From the NCBI RefSeq assembly GCF_011440395.1, contig NZ_JAAOIX010000004.1, positions 248,001-312,000 of the forward strand: DNA of 64,000 nucleotides, written 5' to 3'. The notes beneath the pieces were generated by a model that saw only the letters and a program-made list of their open reading frames with translations, did not search any database and was not told the DNA's origin. Shown here in pieces: positions 51,093-59,128 of the stretch (its first letter is position 1; the number at the start of each line of letters is the position of its first letter). The position numbers and the translations under genes are program-made. The stretch comes from Pseudomaricurvus alcaniphilus (lineage in GTDB: Bacteria > Pseudomonadota > Gammaproteobacteria > Pseudomonadales > Cellvibrionaceae).

Positions 51093-54011
51093 TTAGAACT
51101 TGGCACGAACACCCATGGTGAAGCGACGGTCAGATTCCTGAACTTCCCACATGGCACCGGTCGCACCCCGGTTAACGGTAGGCTCACCGGTCAGGTTGGA
51201 AACGTTGGCCACCACACTGAAGGTTTCGTTGATATCCCAGTTGGCGGACAGGTCCCACTGCTCCAGTTCATCGCGGTAGTCGTTACCCGTGGTTGGATCA
51301 TCAACACCGGGTGTCAGGTTGGCCACCAGTTCACCAATCCGCTCGACACGCTTCTGGCTGTTCTCATCCAGGAAGCCGTCGCGAAAGGTATAAGCCAGGC
51401 GAATACCAATGCCTTCGTACTCCCAGTACACCTGAAAGTTGTAGGAGTTCTCGGAAATGTCGGCCAGTGGCACACCATCCGGATCTTCACTTTCAGAGCG
51501 GGTGTAGTTGGCGTTGATACCCAAACCGGACCATGGCCCTGGCAGGAAGTCAAACCCCTGCTGGTAACCGATCTCAAAGCCCTGGATGGTACCGGACGAA
51601 CCGTTGGTGGTGGTGGAGGTCAGAATTCCACGCCGGCCGGCTGCGTCAAAGGCATCAAACTCCGCCTGGTCATTGGTAAAGATGTAGTTGGAGGAGTCAC
51701 CTGTGGCTGATGGCCGGATACAGATATTGCCGGGAATGGTCTTGTTCTGCAGTGCCAGCGCTTCAGGTTCGTAGGCACAGTAGGTATCGGTCTTCAGGAA
51801 CGAGGCCACGGACTTGTAGAAAATAGTGGCCGATATCATATCGCCGGCACCGAAGTAGTGCTCAAACGCCAGGTCGAACTGGGTGGCCCGGTAAGGGTCC
51901 AGGTCGGGGTTGCCCCGGGTCGCGAGGATATAGTCACCGTTGAAGTTGTAAGTCGGGCTCAGCTGCTCGAAATCCGGACGCGCCATCACCTTGGCACCGG
52001 CAAAACGCATCAGCGTCTCGTCAGTAAGATTCACTGTAGCGTTAAAGCTGGGCAGGAAATCCTTGTAGGTGTTGCTTTCCCGTACCAGTGCAGTACCGTC
52101 CTGGTTGTAGGCCGTAGAGGTAATCTCGGTTTCAACCAGACGCCCACCGATAACAAACCGCACATGATCGAAATCCATATTGGCTTGCAGATAAAACGCA
52201 TCTGAAGATTCGGTGATATTGGCGAAGGAGCTCTTCAACTCTGACATGTTATCCGCCAGGGTGCCGGTAGTGGCAAAGTTGGTATTTGCCAGCAACTGTT
52301 GCACCCGTGCGAAGGTTGCCTCGGTATTCTGCAGCAATTTGCCATCATAGACCGAAAACGCGGTTAAATCGCTTGGCCCTGCCATGCCGGAATGCTCGAA
52401 CGCATCACCGGTCACATCCGGCGTAATGATGATTCCGGGGAATTGTGCGGCGATATCATCCTGCCAGATAACAATCGGGTTGCCATTGGCATCGGTCACG
52501 TCTCTGTGCAGATTGGCCTGGCGGAACTGATTCTCCGTTTTGTTGTACTCATTGTCCGCTGTGCGATAGCCGGCCTTAATGGAAGAAAGCCACTCCAGTC
52601 CACCGGGGTTAAAGTACTCAACGTCGAGACGAAATGCCTCTTCCTCATTGTCGATCCTGGCTTCTTCATGGCGGAATTCGCGCAGCGCCAGGTTTTCGGT
52701 CAACAGGTAGGGGTTGCCACCATCGTAGATAACACTGGCGGCCTGGTTGCTGCCATTGATCACTGTGCCGTCGGGACGGTACTCGTTGGAAGCGGCCGGG
52801 TTGGCGGCTTCGGCAACCGGATCGATCGAGCGCCAGTTGAACTCGGAACTCGGTACAAGGGAGTTGGATTCCGCAGTGGAGTATTCAGCGGACACCTTGA
52901 GTTGCTCGGTAAAGTTCCACTCACCACCAAAGGCGATGGATTCCGAGTCTGTCTCGCGGAATTCACTCCAGGTCTTGGGAATGATCAGCGCGTTTTCGAT
53001 GCGGTAATTGTTGAGCGCGCCGGAGCTGTCTTCGAAGGTATCACTGGTGGCAACCGGGGTCTCGCCAGCGTGCAGAATGGAGTAGGCTTCCTGGCCACCC
53101 GAGCGCTCGGTGGCATTCAGGTCGAGGTAGAAACTGCCGGCTTCTGACGCGGGTGCCCACTGCATGGACAGGTTATACGCCTTGCGCTCGCGCTCTTCGA
53201 TAAAGGGCTCAAACTTGTGCTCGCTCGGAACAATATAGTCGCCACTGGGCGTGTTAACTGCATCGGGCAGGCCGATAGCCGCGCCGTCATAGACAAACTG
53301 ACTGACCTGGAAGGTATCCTGGCGCAGGGTGCGATCCTGGTAGGAGATCATGCCCATCAAACCAAAGCTACCCGCGTCACCCAGGTCCCAGCTGTCACCA
53401 GCAGCAACGCTCATGACCGGCGCCCACTCTTCCGACTTGTCGGCGTATTCAGCATCCGCAGAGATGGCGAGGATCCGCTCTTCGAGATCCAGCGGCTTGG
53501 CCGTTTTCAGGCTGATGGTACCACCCAGGGCGCCCTCAACCATTTCCGGGGTGGGTGACTTTACGACTTCAACCGCGGACAGGAAGCTGGCGGGAAAGTC
53601 CTGGAAGTTAACGCCGTTGCGGCCGTCGCCCATGGTGGAGCGACCGTTCAATTCAACCCGGTTTTGGGGCAGGCCGCGGATGGAAACCTCAGAGCCAACA
53701 CCGAAATCGCGGTTGATAGAGACGCCGGTAACCCGCTGCAGCGCTTCGGCAATATTGTTGTCGGGCAGCTTGCCAATATCCTCGGCGACAATCGCATCGG
53801 CGATCCGGTCCGAGTTCTGCTTCATATCTGCTGCGGCCTGCATACTGCGGCGAATACCGGTCACGGAGACCTCTTCCAGCATGGCGGCTTCTTCAGCGTA
53901 CGATGCAATAGGAAACGCAGAGGCGGAAGCAATGGCGCTGGCGAGGAGTGTCAACTTCAGGTCGCGGCGTATGTTCATACCGGCGAAGTGTTTCTGGTGT
54001 TTTGTGTTCAT
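51093..54011 (-). CDS. TonB-dependent receptor, carbohydrate (TonB-Xanth-Caul) type
   Basis: Large outer-membrane receptor of 972 residues. The plug begins EEVSVTGIRRSMQAA, followed by DAIVAEDIGKLPDNNIAEALQRVTGVSI and SIRGLPQNRVELNGR, the hallmark of the TIGR01782 group that usually imports oligosaccharides. The barrel ends in MGVRAKF. I use the ATG at 54011, preceded by AGGGTGG; the frame is open to a GTG at 54020. It heads the alginate-type operon and is the likely alginate oligosaccharide importer. Confidence 0.94.
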   Translation of the reverse strand: MNTKHQKHFAGMNIRRDLKLTLLASAIASASAFPIASYAEEAAMLEEVSVTGIRRSMQAAADMKQNSDRIADAIVAEDIGKLPDNNIAEALQRVTGVSINRDFGVGSEVSIRGLPQNRVELNGRSTMGDGRNGVNFQDFPASFLSAVEVVKSPTPEMVEGALGGTISLKTAKPLDLEERILAISADAEYADKSEEWAPVMSVAAGDSWDLGDAGSFGLMGMISYQDRTLRQDTFQVSQFVYDGAAIGLPDAVNTPSGDYIVPSEHKFEPFIEERERKAYNLSMQWAPASEAGSFYLDLNATERSGGQEAYSILHAGETPVATSDTFEDSSGALNNYRIENALIIPKTWSEFRETDSESIAFGGEWNFTEQLKVSAEYSTAESNSLVPSSEFNWRSIDPVAEAANPAASNEYRPDGTVINGSNQAASVIYDGGNPYLLTENLALREFRHEEARIDNEEEAFRLDVEYFNPGGLEWLSSIKAGYRTADNEYNKTENQFRQANLHRDVTDANGNPIVIWQDDIAAQFPGIIITPDVTGDAFEHSGMAGPSDLTAFSVYDGKLLQNTEATFARVQQLLANTNFATTGTLADNMSELKSSFANITESSDAFYLQANMDFDHVRFVIGGRLVETEITSTAYNQDGTALVRESNTYKDFLPSFNATVNLTDETLMRFAGAKVMARPDFEQLSPTYNFNGDYILATRGNPDLDPYRATQFDLAFEHYFGAGDMISATIFYKSVASFLKTDTYCAYEPEALALQNKTIPGNICIRPSATGDSSNYIFTNDQAEFDAFDAAGRRGILTSTTTNGSSGTIQGFEIGYQQGFDFLPGPWSGLGINANYTRSESEDPDGVPLADISENSYNFQVYWEYEGIGIRLAYTFRDGFLDENSQKRVERIGELVANLTPGVDDPTTGNDYRDELEQWDLSANWDINETFSVVANVSNLTGEPTVNRGATGAMWEVQESDRRFTMGVRAKF

Positions 54012-54118
54012 GATGCCCACCCTATTTATAGGTTGTAATGATGTGGTTGTATTACTGCTATGGCGTTACTGCTGAGGCGTTTGCCAGCCCAGGCAATACA
54101 ACCAATCACTCGGTATCA

Positions 54119-54161
54119 GTAATAACGTTATGTATTACATATTAGCAATTATTGGTAATAC
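54119..54161. promoter_or_regulatory. GTAATA palindromes upstream of the alginate receptor
   Basis: GTAATA-N8-TATTAC (54119-54138) is followed by another GTAATAC at 54155-54161. They lie 108 to 150 bases upstream of the receptor start and may be the operator of the alginate-type operon. Confidence 0.4.
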
Positions 54162-54846
54162 TATATTGTCTATCTAGAGCGATGTAGCGTTGGCGTTAAA
54201 CCCGCGAAACCACTGACGAATTTACTGGCGCAGGGAAATCAGCGTTTTCGCTACTCCCTTGATAACAGCCTAGACAGGGAAGCTGTCTGGCCTTACCAAG
54301 GGTGTACGGTCCACCCAACCCGCGCACTACCAGTACCTATAACTACAACGATTTGTAAGATACTAAATCGGTTTATTAAATGCAACCTTGTTTGACATAA
54401 TTTTTTAACAGCAACGCAAATAAACCCTTCAGCCAGCGCGGACACCTCCAGGATGCTGACATCAGGCAAATTGAGCGGCACAGCGCCGCCCCGGAGAGAC
54501 GAGGTGCCGAAACCTGGGGGGTACCGGCATCAAGGGGGAGAGAACGGCCCATCTGGCGGGCGACTATGAGGGGCGAGCATGGGGCAGCAACGGGGGGCTG
54601 CGGCAACTGTTATTCCAGCAACCACAACTGCGCGCTGGGGTTAAGGGGCTGTGGACGGGGACGTGTGGACGGGGACGGAGGGATTATTTTTTAACCAGCG
54701 GACTCTGAACTTGTCCCTCCCTCAGGCAGGTGTCAGGCTTTTGATTCAGCTGTACACCAGATATCCAACCGCATTTACATCAATAACATTTCCAGCTTAA
54801 TAATGAAGCAGCGCCCAGGCTGTTTACCCCGCTGCATTAGCTGGCA

Positions 54847-54876
54847 GGGCATGCCCAATTAAATTGTTGCATGCCC
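54847..54876. repeat. Inverted repeat GGGCATGC-N14-GCATGCCC
   Basis: Perfect eight-base arms spaced by 14 AT-rich bases. It sits next to the GGGACGGAGGGATTA sequences and may be the end of a decayed mobile element. Confidence 0.5.
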
Positions 54877-54959
54877 ACCTTGGTGTTTTTTAAAGCCGGC
54901 CGGGTCAGAAGCTGGTCAAAATTTAATCCCTCCGTCCCGAATGGTACTTACTTTAGACT

Positions 54960-55100
54960 GTCATCCGCGCGAAGGCGGGTCTATCAACGGCTGCCCGGCC
55001 GCTCGCGAGCTGGTCGATGTCATCCCCGCGCAGGCGGGGATCCAGCGTTTCAGGACACATATAACGCAGGTCCCTGGATTCCCGCCTGCGCGGGAATGAC
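54960..55100. repeat. REP-like cluster of three units
   Basis: Units start with GTCATCCCCGCGCAGGCGGGGATCCAG at 55019-55045; an inverted near-copy (GTCATTCCCGCGCAGGCGGGAATCCAG read on the minus strand) is at 55074-55100, and a degenerate third unit is at 54960-54985. This is a typical BIME-like pairing of extragenic palindromes. Confidence 0.85.
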
Positions 55101-55127
55101 AAGCTGGATCTTTCGCAACTTAAGTAA
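55078..55127. repeat. 50-bp interspersed repeat, copy 2 (REP-like)
   Basis: Exact copy of 33433-33482, overlapping the third REP unit and extending 27 bases beyond it to CAACTTAAGTAA. Confidence 0.85.
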
Positions 55128-55159
55128 GTGCCATTCCCCTCCGTCCCCTTTTCCGCAGG

Positions 55160-56146
55160 TCAGCGATTGACGTCGACCACCAGCCGGCCTTTTACCTTGC
55201 CGGCCAGCACGTCCTCAGCCACGACCAGCGCTTGCTTCAGGTCGATCTCGGTCACCATGGCTTCCAGCTTTGCCTTGTCCAGATCCCGCGCCAGTCGCGC
55301 CCAAGCCGCCTGGCGCGGTGCGGTCGGCGCCATGACACTGTCGATACCACACAGGGTCACACCGCGCAGGATAAACGGCGCCACCGAGGCGGGAAAATCC
55401 ATACCCTGGGCCAGGCCACAGGCAGTGACCACACCGCGATAGCGCGTCTGGGCGCAGGCGTTCGCCAGGGTAAAACTGCCCACGGCATCAACCACTCCAG
55501 CCCAGCGCTCGCGCTGCAGGGGCTTGCCCTTTTCCGACAGGGTGGCCCGGTCGATTATAGAACTGGCACCCAGGGACTTGAGGTAATCCTCCTCGGCCGC
55601 CTTGCCGGTGGACGCGACCACCTTGTAACCGGCGGCCGACAGCAACGCGATGGCCACACTGCCCACGCCACCGCTGGCGCCGGTGACCAGAATTTCGCCC
55701 GAATCCGGCTGCACGCCGTGAGCATCCAGGGCATCGACACACAAGCTGGCGGTGTAGCCGGCGGTACCAATGGCCATCGCCTCCCTGCTGGAAAACGCCG
55801 CCGGCAGCTCGATCAGCCAATCGCCGTTGAGGCGCGCGCGCTGGGACAAGCCACCCCAGTGCCCCTCACCCACACCCCAGCCATTGAGCACCACGCGATC
55901 ACCTTGTTTCCAGTTGTCGTGCTGGCTTTCGAGTACTGTACCGGCCAAATCGATACCGGGAACCATGGGAAACTTGCGCACCACTGGCGATTTACCGGTA
56001 ATCGCCAGGGCGTCCTTGTAGTTGATGGTGGAATAATCCACCTGCACCAAAACGTCGCCCTCAGGCAACTGGCTCTGCTCCAGCTCGGCGACAGCCGCTG
56101 TCTGAGTTGCGCCTTCTGGCTTGTCGATAACAATGGCGTTAAACAT
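55160..56146 (-). CDS. acuI: Acrylyl-CoA reductase-like MDR oxidoreductase (YhdH/AcuI)
   Basis: A 328-residue medium-chain reductase of the YhdH/AcuI group, which reduces acryloyl-CoA to propionyl-CoA in its characterised members. Diagnostic stretches are [38 protein letters not shown] and the NADP site [13 protein letters not shown]. It has an AAGGA site. AcuI is widespread in marine bacteria as protection against acrylate from DMSP; no DMSP lyase is present in the window. Confidence 0.92.
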   Translation of the reverse strand: MFNAIVIDKPEGATQTAAVAELEQSQLPEGDVLVQVDYSTINYKDALAITGKSPVVRKFPMVPGIDLAGTVLESQHDNWKQGDRVVLNGWGVGEGHWGGLSQRARLNGDWLIELPAAFSSREAMAIGTAGYTASLCVDALDAHGVQPDSGEILVTGASGGVGSVAIALLSAAGYKVVASTGKAAEEDYLKSLGASSIIDRATLSEKGKPLQRERWAGVVDAVGSFTLANACAQTRYRGVVTACGLAQGMDFPASVAPFILRGVTLCGIDSVMAPTAPRQAAWARLARDLDKAKLEAMVTEIDLKQALVVAEDVLAGKVKGRLVVDVNR

Positions 56147-56582
56147 AGTGATCCTTCCGCTTACTTGAATAGATTATGAGTGGGAATGGAAATCGACAGC
56201 AACGGCTTGAAACCAGGGGGCTTGCCCTGCCGACCAGCAAGTACACCGTTACAGAATGCTACCAGTCGTGACTGCAATTACCACCCGACCAACGTCGTAG
56301 GCTGTGGGCGATAAGAACTCATGCGCCTTCAGGTGATAATGTTACAGCAGGTCAGCCAACCGTGCTCGGTGAACAATTGTCGGGTTGCGGCACAGAATCG
56401 GTTTGATTCCGGAGTATTTATTGGCAGCACCCAGTAAGCACTTATCGGAGCAAGCTTACACGGCGCTTGCCAATACAAGCTACCAAAGGCATAAACTCAG
56501 CTACCACGAGTCAGCCCGTGATAAGCAACAGCTCTGCTGCTAAATCCAGCCGCTGCAGGGCAATCCATTAACCGGGACATTG
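56147..56582. other. Intergenic region without recognisable gene
   Basis: 436 bases between two minus-strand genes. A stretch AGTAAGCACTTAT near 56434 resembles one half of the TAAGT palindrome of the 5-kb region but lacks the second arm. Nothing else stands out. Confidence 0.5.
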
Positions 56583-57584
56583 TCAGGGTGCGCCCTTCGC
56601 TTTTGCGGAGGTCAAATTGTCGATAAACGACTCAAACCCCCGGCGTGCGGGGGCATCATCGTAGCGCGGATCACCGTGTTGATAGCCGGGATTCAATTCC
56701 AGGGTTACAGGTACTTGCAGCTGCTGAAGCCTGGCAGCGAGTTGCCGGGACTGGCTGAACGGCACCATACCGTCAGCGGTGCCGTGTAATAAATAAACCG
56801 GCGGTGCCGTTGATGTGGCGTAGGTGGTCGGGCTGGCGCTACGGGCTTTGGCCGCACAGTCGCTGGGGCTTTGGCCGCAGCCCAAAAGTTTCACTTCAGG
56901 GCTGGTCGGATTAAACGGCTCATTGCGGCTGAGCATTTCAGTTAAATCATAAACTCCGTACCAGCCAACAAACCCCTGAACCTGTTCGGAATACTGCTTG
57001 TTACCCGATTCTATAAACTCGATATTGCCAGTAGCTCCAGCCATCGATAGAAAACCTGCCATATGTCCGCCCGCGGAGTTACCCATGGCGATGATCCGGT
57101 CTGCGGCCAGGTTGTGAGTACCGGCATTTGCCCGCAGCCAGCGGATAGCGGCTTTTGCTTGCTGGCCCTGTACCGGCCAATGTGCTTTGTCGCTGAGTGA
57201 ATAATCGATGGCGGCTATGGCGTAGCCACGCTGCAGCTGGGCCAGGACAAATTTCTTGATGGTTTTCTTACTGCCGGACTGCCAACCGCCCCCAAAAAAA
57301 TAGGCGATAACACCCCTCTGCTCTATCCCCCGCGGCAGATAAATATCCAGCTTAAGCGCTTCATCTGCATAGGTCGCATAGACAGCATCTGCAATATCTG
57401 GCGTTATTGTCACTTCCGCCACCGGCCTGTTCTCGAAGAATGGCACGTCCAGGTTAGCGTTTTGTTGGGCTGAATGCTGCGCTGAGTGCACCGATGAAGT
57501 CGATGTTGATGACGCAGTACAGCCAGCGCAAAAATATATGACACCGACCAAGGTCAACGCCGGTATTGAAAATCGCTTTTTCAT
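56583..57584 (-). CDS. Exported alpha/beta hydrolase, probable lipoprotein
   Basis: A 333-residue esterase-like protein. A signal peptide with a possible lipobox (YFCAGC) suggests membrane anchoring. The hydrolase core carries FGGGWQSGS as oxyanion segment and the nucleophile in MGNSAGGHMAG; His is in the late QHGDPRYD stretch. This resembles the BD-FAE/esterase group related to feruloyl and xylan esterases. It follows the next hydrolase by 43 bases in the same direction. Confidence 0.83.
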   Translation of the reverse strand: MKKRFSIPALTLVGVIYFCAGCTASSTSTSSVHSAQHSAQQNANLDVPFFENRPVAEVTITPDIADAVYATYADEALKLDIYLPRGIEQRGVIAYFFGGGWQSGSKKTIKKFVLAQLQRGYAIAAIDYSLSDKAHWPVQGQQAKAAIRWLRANAGTHNLAADRIIAMGNSAGGHMAGFLSMAGATGNIEFIESGNKQYSEQVQGFVGWYGVYDLTEMLSRNEPFNPTSPEVKLLGCGQSPSDCAAKARSASPTTYATSTAPPVYLLHGTADGMVPFSQSRQLAARLQQLQVPVTLELNPGYQHGDPRYDDAPARRGFESFIDNLTSAKAKGAP

Positions 57585-57627
57585 TTTTATCTCTTATCAA
57601 ACCCTGTATGTTTGCATTGTAGTGCAA

Positions 57628-58824
57628 CTAGCGCTGATCAAATTTACCTTTACCAATTGTCGCTTCGAAAAAATCCACGGTTGCCTGCAATGCCTGCCTG
57701 CTCGCCGCCGCAGTGGCGGCCGGGGAACCACCGATCCAGCTGTGTCCAACACCGGGTATAATGATCTTGCTGACAGGCACCCCGGCATCAATAAGTAACT
57801 GGTAGAACTTGTCGGTCTGTGAAACGTGAACTAGCGGATCCGCGTCGCCATGAATCAACAGCGTATGCGGATCGCCGGGGTCAACATAAGTGATTGGCGA
57901 GGCAGCGGCCATAATATCTTTAGAGCAAGTAATCGTTTCGCAATCAAGAAAGCGACGTGGAATGGCACTGTCTTTTGAATCTTTAGCATCTGCGCCAAGT
58001 TGTGCTTCAAAATCATAGACCCCAAACCAACCGACGACCGCTTGAACACAATCGGAAACCAGGTTCAGATCGCCACCGGCGCCTGCAACAACTTCGACAT
58101 CGGGCGACATGGGTTTGGCGATTGCCGCCGGGTCCGGGGCCAGGTGTTTGACGCCACAACTGGTGCCGGCCAAGGCGGCCAGGTGACCTCCGGCCGACTG
58201 ACCCCAGATCGCCACGCGCTCAGGGTCGATGCGATATTCAGCGGCATTAACCCGCAGCCATCGAAGCGCCGATTTCACATCCTGTATGGCGGCAGGAAAC
58301 GGTGCTTCGCCCGAGAATCGATAGGCAACAGAAGCGACCACGTAGCCCTCCGCGGCGAGAGAACCAAGCACCTTGGGCCAATCTGCATAGGCGGCGCTTC
58401 GACGCGGACCGCCCCCGGCCCAACCACCCCCGTGAACGTAGACAACCAGCGGCCGTGCCCCCTGCGACGAATAACTGGCGGGCGGTATAAACAGGTCCAG
58501 TTTAAGCGTCCGAAAGCCCGCCAAAGATGCATAGGTAACGTCGGGGTACGCGCTAACACCGCCGGCAAAATCAACCTTCAGGCCCGAAAAAGAATCATTG
58601 CCGACTGCGCGCACTGATGCGCCGACCTCAGCACGGTCGGTAATTCTGGCGCCGGCAGTTAGCGCCGCACCTGTGGATTGCAAAGAGAATATTGCCAGAA
58701 GGCCCATAGCCAGAGTCGGGGCAACAATATTTTTCAGCCAATTTATTGGTTTATGGCTGCCGCCATCATCATTGCCACGGCACCTGAAAATCGGGCCATC
58801 GAAATTGCAAAAAAGTCGTTGCAT
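57628..58824 (-). CDS. Exported alpha/beta hydrolase (esterase)
   Basis: A 398-residue alpha/beta hydrolase. A hydrophobic segment at about residues 30-53 (APTLAMGLLAIFSLQ) is preceded by a rather long Cys-containing N-terminus, so a shorter start may be used. The fold motifs are YVHGGGWAGGG, the nucleophile elbow WGQSAGGHLAAL, Asp in HGDADPLVH and His in GVGHSWIGG. It is paralogous in design to the hydrolase downstream. With the receptor at 59129 on the other strand it probably serves uptake and breakdown of an ester. Confidence 0.85.
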   Translation of the reverse strand: MQRLFCNFDGPIFRCRGNDDGGSHKPINWLKNIVAPTLAMGLLAIFSLQSTGAALTAGARITDRAEVGASVRAVGNDSFSGLKVDFAGGVSAYPDVTYASLAGFRTLKLDLFIPPASYSSQGARPLVVYVHGGGWAGGGPRRSAAYADWPKVLGSLAAEGYVVASVAYRFSGEAPFPAAIQDVKSALRWLRVNAAEYRIDPERVAIWGQSAGGHLAALAGTSCGVKHLAPDPAAIAKPMSPDVEVVAGAGGDLNLVSDCVQAVVGWFGVYDFEAQLGADAKDSKDSAIPRRFLDCETITCSKDIMAAASPITYVDPGDPHTLLIHGDADPLVHVSQTDKFYQLLIDAGVPVSKIIIPGVGHSWIGGSPAATAAASRQALQATVDFFEATIGKGKFDQR

Positions 58825-59128
58825 TTTTACGGATTCCTGCAGGGATTATAGAACTATTGTTGTTTGACCATTATGTTGGCCAACGCCTGTTTACCCCATT
58901 CAAGCGCAGGGCGGGGTCGCTGTACAATACTTAATATTAGCCAGGGTATAACGAGCAGTTATGCAAAAGTGGCGCCCCTGACTATAACAACACGTTATGG
59001 ATATTGCATAAACAGGCATTGTACATTCGGAGCTCAAGCGCTTGTAATCAGAGGCCAGAGGTTAAGTCTCTTATATACCAATAATGACCAGAAAGTAATC
59101 CATAACAATATAAAGTAGGAGTAGCTGT
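58825..59128. other. Divergent intergenic region
   Basis: 304 bases between the hydrolase operon and the broken receptor gene; AT-rich, presumably both promoters. No repeat or palindrome strong enough to call. Confidence 0.5.

Larger units (their letters stand above)
54012..55159. other. Repeat-rich intergenic region
   Basis: Over 1.1 kb with no convincing gene. The right third contains REP-like units (54960-55127), a GGCATGCCC inverted repeat (54847-54876), a 14-bp tandem (54650-54677, TGTGGACGGGGACG twice) and sequences reading GGGACGGAGGGATTA on both strands. The latter phrases resemble the flanks of RAYT (REP-associated tyrosine transposase) genes; no transposase ORF remains. A receptor promoter with GTAATA palindromes lies at the left end. 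Confidence 0.7.

Noticed and set aside
54376-54606. A 76-residue minus-strand frame in the repeat-rich region, as a possible transposase remnant
   Set aside because: Its translation has no HUH or tyrosine transposase motif; only the surrounding repeats suggest a mobile element.
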